NCBI RefSeq assembly: GCF_016428595.1
Contig: NZ_JAELVQ010000003.1
Location: 62,001-126,000 of the forward strand
Direction of reading: 5' to 3'
DNA length: 64,000 bases
Source of the DNA: Snuella sedimenti
GTDB lineage: Bacteria > Bacteroidota > Bacteroidia > Flavobacteriales > Flavobacteriaceae
The notes under the pieces are model-generated. The model was not told where the DNA came from. It saw only the letters and a list, made by a program, of their open reading frames with translations, and did not search any database. This document shows, in pieces, positions 8,771-18,652 of this stretch (the stretch's first letter is position 1; each line of letters opens with the position of its first letter). The position numbers and the translations under genes are program-made.

Positions 8771-9661
8771 TTAGGCTAAACGCTCAGGGTGTATTTCTAT
8801 ACTATAGGCAGCCTTAAAGTGTTCCCCAAAAGCCAAGCTTAAGATCCCTTCTTTGGTTTTTAGCTGTTTATCTGTCGTTTCATGATCGGCTATACCAAGC
8901 CAGGGCTCAATACAAACATAGTTGCCATTAGGCTTAGCCCAAATACCCAAATACGGAAAATCGTGATAGCTCACAGTAAGGATATTGCCGTTTTTTACAC
9001 TCCTAAGCGTTACCTTTTTAGATTTCAGATCTTTAAATACCAAGGCATCACTTTTAAACAAGTCACGGTTTAGTTGAATGCTGTTGGAGCCATTAAATAT
9101 CGGTTTTGTACTAGAACTTATGAGTCCGTTGCTTTGGTTTATGAGGTGCGTTTCAGAATCTTCATTGCACTCAAAGGCTAAGCTGTACTCATTGTATTGT
9201 TCGTTATCGTATACCGGACATTTAAAAGCAGGGTGACCGCCCAAAGAGAAATACATGGTCTTGTTGTCTAGGTTTACAACAGTATGCTTAACGGTAATGA
9301 CATTCTCTGTGAGCTGATAGCTAATGTAAAAATCAAATTGAAACGGATACATCTTTATAAGCGTTTCATTACTGCTCAATTTAAAAGTTAGTTTGTCTGG
9401 TGTTTGTTCATGTACAACGATATCTTTATTGTGTCTTACAAATCCGTGTTTTGGCATGTGGTAGGTCTCACTTTCATAGAGGTAAGTGCCTTCTTTTAGC
9501 GCACCGATAATGGGGAAGAGGTTAGGGGCGTAACTCCCCCAAATATTCGGATTAGCATCCCACATGAATTCAGTGGTGTTTTTTACAGATGTGATACCAC
9601 ATAATTCCGCTCCTATTTTTTTTACTGCTATTTTAACTTTGTTGTTTTGTATGGTGTACAT
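8771..9661 (-). CDS. Aldose 1-epimerase family protein
   Basis: The 296-residue product has the galactose-mutarotase-like fold pattern: an early FMWDANPNIWGSYAPNLFPI segment, KHGFVRHNKDI, the catalytic-type histidine in SLGGHPAFKCPV (about residue 155), and a late glutamate in CIEPWLGIADH. These match the LacX/aldose-epimerase branch, which interconverts sugar anomers or hexose-6-phosphate anomers in the cytoplasm. It is transcribed with the helicase gene, 20 bp apart and in the same direction. No sugar pathway genes are adjacent, so the substrate is open. Confidence 0.87.
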   Translation of the reverse strand: MYTIQNNKVKIAVKKIGAELCGITSVKNTTEFMWDANPNIWGSYAPNLFPIIGALKEGTYLYESETYHMPKHGFVRHNKDIVVHEQTPDKLTFKLSSNETLIKMYPFQFDFYISYQLTENVITVKHTVVNLDNKTMYFSLGGHPAFKCPVYDNEQYNEYSLAFECNEDSETHLINQSNGLISSSTKPIFNGSNSIQLNRDLFKSDALVFKDLKSKKVTLRSVKNGNILTVSYHDFPYLGIWAKPNGNYVCIEPWLGIADHETTDKQLKTKEGILSLAFGEHFKAAYSIEIHPERLA

Positions 9662-9713
9662 AAGAAGTGTTTAAAGTAATACACAAAAATCTTAATTTTT
9701 TAAGGAATCTAAT

Positions 9714-9721
9714 TAACTTTG
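9714..9721 (+). promoter_or_regulatory. Probable -7 box (TAACTTTG) for pabB
   Basis: TAACTTTG matches the Bacteroidota -7 consensus TAnnTTTG and ends 17 bp before the pabB start, implying a 5' leader of roughly 10-13 nt. A clear -33 TTTG was not found. Confidence 0.45.
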
Positions 9722-9738
9722 CGCCATAATCTTTTTCA

Positions 9739-11031
9739 TTGAGGACGCAGCATTTTTATAAGATTCAGGATGTAACCCGTTTCAAGCAGCAATTGTTAAT
9801 TTGGAGCCAGCAATTTGAAGATATCGTTTGGTTAGATTCTAATAATTACAAGCAAACGTATTCTAATTACGATGCCGTTTTGGCGGTCGATGCTTTAACA
9901 AGTGTACAAACCAATTACAAAGGCGCTTTTGATGCACTTAAAGAGTACCAATCCAATGTAAATGACTGGATATTTGGTTATTTGACTTATGATCTGAAAA
10001 ATGACATTGAGAATCTGGAGTCCTCTAATTATGACGGTTTAGCATTTCCCGATTTGTATTTTTTTCAGCCTAAAAAAATGTTTTTCATTAAAGATGATAC
10101 GTTAGAACTTAGGTATTTAAATAGTGTTGACAAGGAATGGAAAGACGATTTGGTTCAAATCGGACAAATGGAAGAAATAGTCACACAACCTGTTAAAGAC
10201 GCTATAAAGATAAAGTTGCGTATCCATAAAGATGCATATTTTGAGAAAATTAAAGCGATGTTGGAGCATATCCATCGTGGGGATATATACGAAGCTAATT
10301 TTTGTCAAGAGTTTTATGCCGAAGATACCCTTATCAATCCGTTGGAAACCTACAATAAACTCAATGCTATTTCCAATCCGCCATTTGCTACCTTTTTCAA
10401 GACATTCGATAAATATCTTATATCAGCTTCGCCAGAACGGTATTTAAAGAAAATGGGGAATGTGGTTATTTCACAACCTATAAAAGGGACGGCTAAACGG
10501 TCTTCAGATCCTGACAAAGACACACTTTCCAAGCTAAACTTATCCCAAGACACCAAGGAACGCAGTGAGAATATCATGATTGTAGACCTAGTGCGTAACG
10601 ACCTGTCTAAAACCGCTGTAAAAGGTAGTGTTACTGTTGAAGAATTATGTAAGGTTTATACCTTCGACCAAGTGCATCAAATGATATCTACGGTAAAATC
10701 GGAGTTGGTGCCATCTGTCCATCCAGTAGAAGTTATAAAAAGTACCTTTCCTATGGGAAGTATGACCGGAGCACCAAAAATATCAGCTATGAAGATTATT
10801 GAAACACTCGAAGAGACCAAGCGGGGTTTGTATTCTGGTACAGTGGGGTATTTTGCTCCCGATGGCGATTTCGATTTCAATGTGGTAATACGAAGTATTC
10901 TTTACAATGAAACACAGCGCTATGTGTCCTACTCGGTTGGCAGTGCCATAACGGCAAAGAGCGACCCCTTAAAGGAGTACGAAGAGTGTTTGGTGAAAGC
11001 CAAAGCCATGCGTGAGGTTTTGGAAAATTAA
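9739..11031 (+). CDS. pabB: Aminodeoxychorismate synthase component I
   Basis: The 430-residue protein is a chorismate-binding enzyme that converts chorismate plus an amine donor to aminodeoxychorismate for folate synthesis. Diagnostic motifs are PIKGTAKR (about residue 248), IMIVDLVRNDLSKTA (about 279), GSMTGAPKISAMKIIETLE (about 339) and GLYSGTVGYFAPDGDFDFN (about 364). The first ~150 residues are the divergent N-terminal half. The start is a TTG at 9739, placed just after a TAnnTTTG box. Anthranilate synthase component I is the close alternative; the short length and absence of a neighbouring trp gene favour PabB. Its stop codon overlaps the stop of the convergent gene by 4 bp. Confidence 0.85.
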   Translation: MRTQHFYKIQDVTRFKQQLLIWSQQFEDIVWLDSNNYKQTYSNYDAVLAVDALTSVQTNYKGAFDALKEYQSNVNDWIFGYLTYDLKNDIENLESSNYDGLAFPDLYFFQPKKMFFIKDDTLELRYLNSVDKEWKDDLVQIGQMEEIVTQPVKDAIKIKLRIHKDAYFEKIKAMLEHIHRGDIYEANFCQEFYAEDTLINPLETYNKLNAISNPPFATFFKTFDKYLISASPERYLKKMGNVVISQPIKGTAKRSSDPDKDTLSKLNLSQDTKERSENIMIVDLVRNDLSKTAVKGSVTVEELCKVYTFDQVHQMISTVKSELVPSVHPVEVIKSTFPMGSMTGAPKISAMKIIETLEETKRGLYSGTVGYFAPDGDFDFNVVIRSILYNETQRYVSYSVGSAITAKSDPLKEYEECLVKAKAMREVLEN

Positions 11032-11717
11032 ACCAAACGGTGTATTAAGTTTTTTTTAAGCTCATCAAAAATGCGCTGAATACGTCTCTCCTCTATAGAC
11101 TTGACTTTAGAAATTTCCTCGAAACTTAATTTGCCAAAGGCATAAAGGTCAATAATGTTCGATACGTTTAAAGGAAGCCAACTGTAAAAATCGCCAAGCA
11201 CTGTTTTTGTATTGGAGGAATCGGTCTCCATTTCAAATGCATTTAGAACAGAATTGGTCTTGTCGTCATATAAAAATAAAGGATTGCGGTTCTTTTTTTT
11301 TGAGTATGATTTATCATTCAAGTTGTCGTTCATAATAAAATCAAAACCTTCATCGAATGTAAACTCCTCTTTTAAATGATTGCGCTCCGCTTCCAAAAGC
11401 GTATTAGTACTCATGGTATCCTTATGAAACGCTTCCTTTTCGAACAAGTTGTCCAAAACATTATTGGCAATTTTAAAGAGTTTGAGCTTAATATCTAAGG
11501 CACTATTGTCAATATTATAGCCGCTTTCATAAAGCTGGGCTATGCTCTCATCTACAATACCATTGGAGGTATACATGTTTTTGGGGATAACCCCTGTGGA
11601 TGCAGCAATATAAAGGCGATGCTTAACATAAGGATGCAATTGTTGCGCAGCTGTAAGTACTTTTTTATCAAAAACGGATTTAGTTGCTTCGTCGGTCATT
11701 TTTTCAATAGAGCTCAT
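11028..11717 (-). CDS. Uncharacterised sigma-factor-like protein
   Basis: The 229-residue product starts at an ATG at 11715-11717. A further in-frame extension upstream crosses into the tilS promoter and is non-coding in character. The C-terminus (LPLNVSNIIDLYAFGKLSFE followed by EISKVKSIEERRIQRIF) resembles a sigma-70 region 4 helix-turn-helix. The N-terminus is helical (LTAAQQLHPYVKHRLYIAAS) and the middle is acidic. It looks like a flavobacterial protein usually left as hypothetical. A degenerate sigma factor or a stress-related DNA-binding adaptor is possible; neither is proven. It is divergent from tilS, 126 bp apart. Confidence 0.7.
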   Translation of the reverse strand: MSSIEKMTDEATKSVFDKKVLTAAQQLHPYVKHRLYIAASTGVIPKNMYTSNGIVDESIAQLYESGYNIDNSALDIKLKLFKIANNVLDNLFEKEAFHKDTMSTNTLLEAERNHLKEEFTFDEGFDFIMNDNLNDKSYSKKKNRNPLFLYDDKTNSVLNAFEMETDSSNTKTVLGDFYSWLPLNVSNIIDLYAFGKLSFEEISKVKSIEERRIQRIFDELKKNLIHRLV

Positions 11718-11830
11718 AACTATGGTTTTTAATGTGATCTTTCTAAAGATACTAAATTTAACCCATTGTAAATTATGATTTATGTCATTTTTAATGACGA
11801 AAACCGCAAGAGTTTGATGTAGCAAAGTTG

Positions 11831-11838
11831 TATATTTG
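11831..11838 (+). promoter_or_regulatory. -7 box (TATATTTG) giving a nearly leaderless tilS
   Basis: TATATTTG matches TAnnTTTG and ends only 6 bp before the tilS ATG at 11844. If transcription starts 5-7 bp after the box, as is usual, the mRNA begins at or beside the start codon. Confidence 0.5.
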
Positions 11839-11843
11839 GGTTT

Positions 11844-13154
11844 ATGATTGAACAAGCAAAACATCATATAAATACAAAGCTTCCTTTTTTAAGAAACAAG
11901 AAACTTTTGGTCGCTATTTCCGGTGGATTGGATAGTGTGGTGCTAACTCATATTTGTTATACCTTGGGACTGGATATAAAATTGGCACACTGTAACTTTA
12001 ATTTACGTGGAGATGAGAGTGATACTGATGAGGATTTTGTATTGCAGTTGGCTGAAGACTTAGATCTGGAAGTGTTTGTTGAAAGCTTTGATACCGAAGC
12101 ATACGCTAAGGCAAATAAACAGTCTATACAGATAGCAGCGCGGGAGTTGCGCTACAACTGGTTTGATGAACTGGCTTCGCAATTACAATTCGATTACATT
12201 TTAACAGCTCATCATGCCGATGATAATTTAGAGACCTTTTTAATAAATCTTTCTCGAGGAACAGGTTTAGATGGCTTAACAGGTATTCCAGAAATTAACG
12301 GAAGGGTTATTCGTCCCTTATTGCCTTTTTCTAGAGAAGCTATACTGAAGTATGCAAAAGAACACCGTTTACAGTGGCGGGAAGATAGCAGTAATGTTTC
12401 AACCAAGTACCTGCGTAATAAACTACGTCATGATGTTATCCCTATATTAAAAGATATTAACCCGAAGTTGCTTCAAAATTTTAGCAAAACACAGGGCTAT
12501 TTAAACGCTTCAAGGTCTATTATCGAAGACCGTATAATCGATGTGTTAGAAGCTGTTGTAGAACATACAGGTGATCAAACAACATCTTTTAATATTGAAG
12601 CACTTAAAAAACTAAGAAATCCCAAGGCGTATTTATTCGAATTACTAAAACCCTATAATTTTACCGAATGGGACGATGTAGTGGCACTTATGGATGCACA
12701 ATCGGGAAAACAAGTACTGTCTCATACTCACCGTTTGATTAAAGACCGGGAGTATTTGCTTTTAAGCGAATTACCTTCTAAAACATCACAATCGATATCG
12801 GTGGCTAGTACCGATACGGTAGTGGATATACCTTTAGGAGCTTTGCATTTTAAAGAGGTAGCAGCGGTAAAACAGCCTTCTAAAGCTGTTGTCTATGTAG
12901 ATAAAGCAACATTGCAGTTCCCCCTCGTTCTCAGACAGTGGCATGAAGGCGATGTGTTTTATCCATTGGGAATGACCGGAAAAAAGAAATTGAGTAAATA
13001 TTTTAAAGACGAAAAATTATCACTATTAGATAAAGAACAAGTGTGGTTACTATGTAGTGGCGATGCTATTGTTTGGATTGTTAATTGGAGACCCGACAAT
13101 CGGTTTAAAGTTACTAACAATACCCAAACAATATTAGAAATTGCATTACAATAG
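11844..13154 (+). CDS. tilS: tRNA(Ile)-lysidine synthetase
   Basis: The 436-residue protein has the PP-loop motif AISGGLDSVVLTH (about residues 24-36), which binds ATP. It modifies C34 of tRNA-Ile to lysidine so that AUA is read as isoleucine. Further N-domain motifs are LAHCNFNLRGDESD (about 48), LTAHHADDNLETFLINLSRG (about 119) and WREDSSNVSTKYLRNKLRH (about 174). The C-terminal domain reads WHEGDVFYPLGMTGKKKLSK. The order and length are normal for the family. It is an essential cytoplasmic enzyme and the promoter box lies immediately upstream. The downstream adenine deaminase is 52 bp away and may be co-transcribed. Confidence 0.95.
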   Translation: MIEQAKHHINTKLPFLRNKKLLVAISGGLDSVVLTHICYTLGLDIKLAHCNFNLRGDESDTDEDFVLQLAEDLDLEVFVESFDTEAYAKANKQSIQIAARELRYNWFDELASQLQFDYILTAHHADDNLETFLINLSRGTGLDGLTGIPEINGRVIRPLLPFSREAILKYAKEHRLQWREDSSNVSTKYLRNKLRHDVIPILKDINPKLLQNFSKTQGYLNASRSIIEDRIIDVLEAVVEHTGDQTTSFNIEALKKLRNPKAYLFELLKPYNFTEWDDVVALMDAQSGKQVLSHTHRLIKDREYLLLSELPSKTSQSISVASTDTVVDIPLGALHFKEVAAVKQPSKAVVYVDKATLQFPLVLRQWHEGDVFYPLGMTGKKKLSKYFKDEKLSLLDKEQVWLLCSGDAIVWIVNWRPDNRFKVTNNTQTILEIALQ

Positions 13155-13206
13155 ATTTATCATCCTTTGGAAGATAGGAAGACATTTTTAATAATTAACG
13201 ATTACA

Positions 13207-14826
13207 TTGAAGATACTAGGTAACATAGTAGATATCCAAGGCAGGCGAATTTTTAAGGGAGAAGTAAGTATTGAAAACGGAAAAATTGTTTCTGTAAAAG
13301 AAAAGGAACACAGTAATAACCAATACATTCTTCCTGGATTTGTTGATGCGCATATCCATATAGAAAGTTCCATGCTGGTTCCCAGCGAATTTGCGCGGAT
13401 TGCAGTAACGCACGGTACGGTTGCAACTGTTTCCGATCCACATGAAATAGCCAATGTACTTGGTCTAACTGGAGTTGAATTCATGATAGCCAACGGAAAA
13501 AAAGTTCCCTTTAAGTTTAATTTCGGAGCACCGTCCTGCGTACCGGCTACAAGTTTTGAGTCGGCTGGAGCTATTATTGGTGCTGATGAAATTCGAACCT
13601 TAATGGCTAATCCGGACATCAAATACCTCGCAGAAATGATGAATTATCCAGGGGTGTTGTTTGATGATGCGGTTGTACTCGAAAAAATAGCTTGGGCCCA
13701 ACATTATGGAAAGCCAGTCGATGGACATGCCCCCGGTGTACGAGGCGAAGCGATATCCAAATATATAAATGCAGGTATTACAACCGACCATGAGTGCTTT
13801 ACCTACGAAGAAGCCTTGGAAAAACTTCAAAAGGGGATGAAGGTTCTTATTCGTGAGGGTAGTGCAGCCAAAAATTTCGACGCTCTAATCGATTTATTAC
13901 CTGAGTATTATGAGCATGTGATGTTTTGTAGTGACGACAAGCACCCCGACGATTTACTAATCGATCATATTAATAAATTGTGTGCTCGTGCCGTTGCCAA
14001 AGGAATGGATGTTTTTAAGGTGTTACAGGTAGCTTGTGTTAACCCCGTAAAACACTACAATCTAGAAGTGGGGCTATTGCAGCCCGGAGATGCAGCCGAT
14101 TTTATAGTCGTTGAAGATGTAATCAATTTTAAAACCATTCAAACTTATGTTAACGGCAATTTGGTGTTCGATAATGGGATGTCCTTAATAAAACCAGTGG
14201 CTTTTAAAAGGCTAAACAACTTTAATTGCGATAAAGTGAAAAATATTGATTTTCAAGTAGAAGCCCATGGGGAAAATATACGTGTTATAGAAGCTTTAGA
14301 AGGGCAATTGGTGACCAATGAACTCATTAGACAAGCTAAGATAGAAAAGGGGTGTATCGTTTCTGATGTTGAAGCTGATATTTTAAAAATTGTGGTGGTA
14401 AATCGATATGAAAACGCGAAGCCAGCCGTGGCCTTTATTAAGAATTTCGGATTAAAAGAAGGTGCTATTGCCTCCTCTGTAGCGCATGACTCCCATAATA
14501 TCATTGCCATTGGTGTTAACGACGATGTTATTTGTAAAGCTGTTAACTTGCTGATAGAACATAAAGGAGGTGTTTGTGCAGTTTCAAATATAAATGAAGC
14601 CGTACTGCCCTTGCCCGTAGCAGGAATTATGAGCGATCAGGATGGTGAAACTACGGCTATACAATATGCAACCCTAGATAACATGGCGAAACAATTAGGC
14701 TCTAAATTACAATCACCCTATATGACTTTGTCGTTTATGGGGTTGTTGGTCATTCCCGCATTAAAACTAAGTGATAAGGGACTTTTTAACGGAAATGATT
14801 TTAAATTTACCCCACTTGAAGCATAA
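13207..14826 (+). CDS. ade: Adenine deaminase
   Basis: The 539-residue protein shows the amidohydrolase pattern of bacterial adenine deaminase: the metal-binding HIHIESSM (about residue 49), DGHAPGVRG (about 172), [12 protein letters not shown] (about 192), [10 protein letters not shown] (about 213), the catalytic [14 protein letters not shown] (about 238), [11 protein letters not shown] (about 280) and the C-terminal [13 protein letters not shown] (about 425). It converts adenine to hypoxanthine in purine salvage. The start is a TTG at 13207; no ATG precedes it in frame. The YheT gene follows after 11 bp, so they probably share a transcript. Confidence 0.94.
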   Translation: MKILGNIVDIQGRRIFKGEVSIENGKIVSVKEKEHSNNQYILPGFVDAHIHIESSMLVPSEFARIAVTHGTVATVSDPHEIANVLGLTGVEFMIANGKKVPFKFNFGAPSCVPATSFESAGAIIGADEIRTLMANPDIKYLAEMMNYPGVLFDDAVVLEKIAWAQHYGKPVDGHAPGVRGEAISKYINAGITTDHECFTYEEALEKLQKGMKVLIREGSAAKNFDALIDLLPEYYEHVMFCSDDKHPDDLLIDHINKLCARAVAKGMDVFKVLQVACVNPVKHYNLEVGLLQPGDAADFIVVEDVINFKTIQTYVNGNLVFDNGMSLIKPVAFKRLNNFNCDKVKNIDFQVEAHGENIRVIEALEGQLVTNELIRQAKIEKGCIVSDVEADILKIVVVNRYENAKPAVAFIKNFGLKEGAIASSVAHDSHNIIAIGVNDDVICKAVNLLIEHKGGVCAVSNINEAVLPLPVAGIMSDQDGETTAIQYATLDNMAKQLGSKLQSPYMTLSFMGLLVIPALKLSDKGLFNGNDFKFTPLEA

Positions 14827-14837
14827 TTTTTTTAAAA

Positions 14838-15806
14838 ATGCCAATATTAGAATCTACTTATAAACCGTCTTTCCCTTTTAAAAATGGATTTCTATCTACT
14901 GTTTATTCAGGGTTGTTAAGGCAAGTACGGGGCATTATGCAAGATAGGGAACGTATTAAATTATCTGATGGTGATTTCTTGGATTTGGATTGGAGCTATG
15001 CAAGTACTAAAAGCGATCAAGTGATTGTTTTACTTCATGGTCTAGAAGGACATGGGCAACGTCCATATGTAACCGGTGTCGCAAAACTGTTTAACGACCA
15101 TGGTGTCGACGCAGTTTGTGTAAACTTTAGGGGCTGTAGCGGTGAGGATAATTTAAAATACAGAAGCTACCATTCTGGAGCTACCGAAGATTTGGAAGAT
15201 GTTATTCAGCATTTAAATGACGCTAAGCATTACAAAGTTATTTACCTAAAAGGGGTAAGCTTAGGTGCTAATATGATTTTGAAATATCTGGGAGAGCGAA
15301 AGGAAGTGCCGGAGCAAATTAAAGCAGCAATTGCAGTGTCGGTGCCTTGCTATTTGTATGGCTCGGCTAAGGAGTTACATCGTTTAAAGAACAAGTTATA
15401 TCACGACCGGTTTAAGAAGTATTTAGTACATAGGCTAAAAAACAAACAGCAACGTTTCAAAAATATTTTAAGCGAACAAGAAATAGCATCCATAAAAACA
15501 TTAATCGATTTCGATGAGGTATATACAGCAAAAGCTCATGGTTTTAAAAACGCGATAGACTACTACGAAAAGGCTAGTTGTTTGCAGTTTCTACCCAATA
15601 TAACCGTTCCAACGTTAATTATCAACGCCTTAAACGATTCATTTTTGTCGGCAGAGTGCTTTCCTGTAAAGGAAGCCAAAGAAAACCCAAACCTATATTT
15701 AGAAATGCCAAAGTATGGGGGGCATGTTGGTTTTATCGATAAGAAGAATATTTATTACAATGAGCGTCGCGCTTTTGAATTTATAAAAACCATCTTAAAA
15801 AAGTAG
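14838..15806 (+). CDS. YheT-family alpha/beta hydrolase
   Basis: The 322-residue protein is an alpha/beta hydrolase with an oxyanion-loop segment VIVLLHGLEGHGQRPYV (about residue 62), the nucleophile elbow KGVSLGANMIL (Ser about 137), an acid in NALNDSFLSAECFP and a late histidine in MPKYGGHVGFID. The pattern VNFRGCSGE with a SYHSGATEDL segment is typical of the YheT/ABHD1 group of predicted esterases. The substrate is unknown. It directly follows the adenine deaminase gene, but no functional link is evident. A truncated copy of the dispersed palindromic element begins 2 bp after its stop. Confidence 0.9.
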   Translation: MPILESTYKPSFPFKNGFLSTVYSGLLRQVRGIMQDRERIKLSDGDFLDLDWSYASTKSDQVIVLLHGLEGHGQRPYVTGVAKLFNDHGVDAVCVNFRGCSGEDNLKYRSYHSGATEDLEDVIQHLNDAKHYKVIYLKGVSLGANMILKYLGERKEVPEQIKAAIAVSVPCYLYGSAKELHRLKNKLYHDRFKKYLVHRLKNKQQRFKNILSEQEIASIKTLIDFDEVYTAKAHGFKNAIDYYEKASCLQFLPNITVPTLIINALNDSFLSAECFPVKEAKENPNLYLEMPKYGGHVGFIDKKNIYYNERRAFEFIKTILKK

Positions 15807-15807
15807 C

Positions 15808-15849
15808 AAGCACAATTTTTTAGTCAATTGAAAAAGTTTACATGAGTTC
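15808..15849 (+). repeat. Dispersed palindromic element, truncated copy 3
   Basis: These 42 bp align with the right ends of the two full elements: a conserved CAATTTTTTAG block, then a CAATT(G) block, then the arm ending ATGAGTTC. The left arm and central hairpin are absent, so this is a remnant. It sits immediately after the YheT stop codon. Confidence 0.6.
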
Positions 15850-15969
15850 CATGTGTTAACCAGAAAGGAATTCCTTTGGCTTTGTACTGGAGATAGTTTC
15901 GTTTTAAGAAATACTTTTTATTATCTTTATTGCATTTCTGTTTAAAAAGTTAATCAAACCAATTATATT

Positions 15970-16425
15970 ATGCCAACATTCAATTTAACAATTAACAATA
16001 AGAAGCATACTGTCGAGGCGGATATGGATACGCCGTTGTTATGGGTACTTCGAGACCATCTGGATTTAGTAGGAACAAAATTTGGCTGTGGAATCGGGCA
16101 ATGTGGAGCCTGTACTATACACGTTAACGGTACAGCTATGCGCAGTTGCTTGTTACAAGTGTCGCAAGCCGAAGGAATGAAAATTACAACAATTGAAGGA
16201 CTTTCCGAAGAAGGAGATCACCCAGTTCAAAAAGCTTGGTTAGAACATGACGTACCCCAATGTGGTTATTGTCAAAGCGGACAAATAATGAGTGCTTCGG
16301 CATTGTTGAAAAACAATCCCAATCCGTCTGATGAGGACATTGATGCAGCCATGAACGGGAACATATGTCGATGTGGTACCTATGTAAGAATAAAACAAGC
16401 GATCAAAACGGCATCCAAACTATAA
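15970..16425 (+). CDS. 2Fe-2S subunit of a xanthine-dehydrogenase-family oxidoreductase
   Basis: The 151-residue protein carries two [2Fe-2S] clusters. The plant-type N-terminal site is [17 protein letters not shown] with a later C (about residues 40-60), and the all-helical C-terminal site is [12 protein letters not shown] plus [12 protein letters not shown] (about 100-142). It corresponds to the small subunit of isoquinoline-1-oxidoreductase or aldehyde-oxidase-like two-subunit enzymes, passing electrons from the molybdenum subunit to an external acceptor. The molybdenum subunit gene begins 12 bp downstream; XdhC and a MocA-like protein follow in the same direction. It has no export signal of its own and probably travels with its Tat-tagged partner. 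Confidence 0.92.
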   Translation: MPTFNLTINNKKHTVEADMDTPLLWVLRDHLDLVGTKFGCGIGQCGACTIHVNGTAMRSCLLQVSQAEGMKITTIEGLSEEGDHPVQKAWLEHDVPQCGYCQSGQIMSASALLKNNPNPSDEDIDAAMNGNICRCGTYVRIKQAIKTASKL

Positions 16426-16436
16426 ATACTGGTATC

Positions 16437-18644
16437 ATGACAAAGATAAAAACACATTATAACCGTCGTTCATTTTTAAAGATATCTACCGCTGCAGGTG
16501 GCGGAATGCTTATTGGCTTTAGCTGGTTTACCGGTTGTACTTCAGATAAAAAAATAAAAGAAACAGTAGCCATTCCTAAGGAGTGGTTTGAGATAAATGG
16601 TTATATAAAGATTGGAGATACCGGTATGGTAACCATATATTGTCCAAATCCGGAAATTGGCCAGAATGTAATGACCTCAATGCCTATGATTGTGGCAGAT
16701 GAATTGGATGTAGATTGGAACCACGTTGTGGTTGAACAAGGCGCTTTAGATGAAGATGCCTTTAAAAACCCTCAATTTGCAGGAGGTAGTTTATCTATTA
16801 AGCTAAGTTGGAATGCACTTAGAATGGCTGGTGCTACCGGAAAAAGGATGTTGTTGGAAGCCGCAGCCAAGGAATGGGGCGTAAATGTTACAGATTTAAG
16901 TGTTGACAAAGGTGTTATTAAAGAGAAAAATGGAGAGCGAACCATTGGTTATGGGGCTATAGCTTCTAAAGCAGTGGGTATTGAAATTCCAGAAGAAGTT
17001 GAACTTAAAGATATTAAGGACTTTGAAATTATTGGAAAAAGTAAAAAGAATGTAGAAGGAGAAAATATTGTTACTGGTAAACCCTTATTTGGGTTGGATT
17101 TTAAAAGAGAAGGTATGCAATTGGCCATGATACAGCATCCGCCTGCTTTTGGAATGAGGGTAGTAGATTTTAACGAAGAAGAAATTAAAACGATGCCCGG
17201 AGTAAAAGATGCTTTTATTGTTGATACCGAAGTTCAGGATAAAGCATGGTCCGATGAAAAAGGCTTTTTGCAACTTATAGCAATAGTAGGAGATTCGACA
17301 TGGCAACTTATGAAAGCAAAAAGGGCAATCAAAGCGAATTGGGAAGTAGTTTCCGAATTGGAAAATTCAGCCACGCATACAAACAAATTAGAGATGGCAA
17401 TTGCATCTGGTAATGCAAATGAGAGCAGAAAGGATGGTGATTCGGATATGGCTTTTAGTAAAGCAGCGAAAGTAATTGAGCAAACCTATAGTTCACCTTT
17501 TTTACCACATAACACAATGGAGCCCATGAATTTTTTTGCTAATGTTACCGAAAGCTCAGCCGAGCTCATAGGACCTACGCAAACACCTAAAGCTCTTGAA
17601 GATGCTGTTTCTAAATTATTGGACATGCCTGTGGAAAACATTTCGGTAAACATGACGCGTATAGGAGGTGGATTTGGTAGAAGACTTTATACGCATTTTG
17701 GGGTTGAAGCAGCTGCTATTTCTAAAAAGACAGGAGCACCTGTTAAGCTTATCTACACTAGAGAAGACGATATGACCCAAGGAACATACAGGCCTGCTTA
17801 TCAAGCGGTTTTTAAAGCAGGTTTAGATGAAAATAATAATTTGATTGCCTTTAGTGTAAAAGGAGCAGGTTTGCCAGAAGGACCAGTTTTTCCAAATCGT
17901 TTCCCCGCCGGTACGGTCGATCACTATACAGCAGAAAAAATTGATGTTGAAACCAATGTAACAACAGGTGCATGGAGAGCCCCCAGATCGCATTTTACGG
18001 CAGGAGCCGAACAAGCTTTTCTCGATGAGGTTGCAGAATTGGCAGGAAAAGATCCTATAGATTTCCGTTTGGAATTGTTTGATCGAGCCATAAAAAGCCC
18101 GGTTGGAGAAAAGAACGATTATGAACCAGAACGGTATGCAGGTGTTTTAAAATTAGTTAAGGAAAAATCCAATTGGGGGGAGACAAAGCCAGGTACATAC
18201 CGTGGTGTAGCTGCTTATTTTTGCCATCATTCTTATGTTGCCGAAGTAGTTGATGTAGCAATGGAAAATGGAAAGCCTAAAGTTAAAAAAGTATGGTGTG
18301 CCGTGGATTGTGGTATTGTAATCAATCCTGATGCTGCTAAGAATATGATACAGGGAGGTGTTGTAGATGGTATTGGCCATGCGATGTATAGCCAATTAAC
18401 GTTTGAGAATGGCGCTCCTAATGAGATGAATTTTGACAGGTATCAATTAATACGTCATTCGCAGGCACCAGAAGAGATTGAAGTACACTTTGTGGATAGC
18501 GATATAGACCCAACAGGTTTAGGTGAGCCAGGACTGCCTCCTGTGGTTGGTGCTTTGGCAAACGCAATCTATCAGGCCACTGGTCAACGGATTTATAAGC
18601 AGCCTTTTATGAATAACTTAACAATGGAGCAAGTAGTTGGATAG
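16437..18644 (+). CDS. Molybdopterin-binding large subunit with Tat signal
   Basis: The 735-residue subunit starts at the ATG at 16437; a longer frame would overlap the 2Fe-2S gene. The N-terminus has a twin-arginine signal, NRRSFLKISTAAGGGMLIG, so the folded enzyme is exported. Molybdenum-cofactor motifs include HNTMEPMNFFANV (about residue 363), RIGGGFGRRLYTHFGVEAA (about 405), GAWRAPRSHFTAGAEQAFLD (about 510) and the late GLGEPGLPPVVGALANAI, where the glutamate of the GEPG loop is the expected active-site base. This matches the beta subunit of isoquinoline-1-oxidoreductase or a periplasmic aldehyde/aromatic dehydrogenase. The true substrate cannot be read from sequence. Confidence 0.92.
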   Translation: MTKIKTHYNRRSFLKISTAAGGGMLIGFSWFTGCTSDKKIKETVAIPKEWFEINGYIKIGDTGMVTIYCPNPEIGQNVMTSMPMIVADELDVDWNHVVVEQGALDEDAFKNPQFAGGSLSIKLSWNALRMAGATGKRMLLEAAAKEWGVNVTDLSVDKGVIKEKNGERTIGYGAIASKAVGIEIPEEVELKDIKDFEIIGKSKKNVEGENIVTGKPLFGLDFKREGMQLAMIQHPPAFGMRVVDFNEEEIKTMPGVKDAFIVDTEVQDKAWSDEKGFLQLIAIVGDSTWQLMKAKRAIKANWEVVSELENSATHTNKLEMAIASGNANESRKDGDSDMAFSKAAKVIEQTYSSPFLPHNTMEPMNFFANVTESSAELIGPTQTPKALEDAVSKLLDMPVENISVNMTRIGGGFGRRLYTHFGVEAAAISKKTGAPVKLIYTREDDMTQGTYRPAYQAVFKAGLDENNNLIAFSVKGAGLPEGPVFPNRFPAGTVDHYTAEKIDVETNVTTGAWRAPRSHFTAGAEQAFLDEVAELAGKDPIDFRLELFDRAIKSPVGEKNDYEPERYAGVLKLVKEKSNWGETKPGTYRGVAAYFCHHSYVAEVVDVAMENGKPKVKKVWCAVDCGIVINPDAAKNMIQGGVVDGIGHAMYSQLTFENGAPNEMNFDRYQLIRHSQAPEEIEVHFVDSDIDPTGLGEPGLPPVVGALANAIYQATGQRIYKQPFMNNLTMEQVVG

Positions 18645-18652
18645 TAAGGTTT

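Noticed and set aside
11718-11867. 50-codon N-terminal extension of the sigma-like protein
   Set aside because: It overlaps the tilS start and promoter box and has no coding character; the ATG at 11715-11717 gives a normal protein.
16365-16436. Upstream extension of the molybdopterin large subunit
   Set aside because: It lies inside the 2Fe-2S subunit gene in another frame; the Tat signal begins just after the ATG at 16437.
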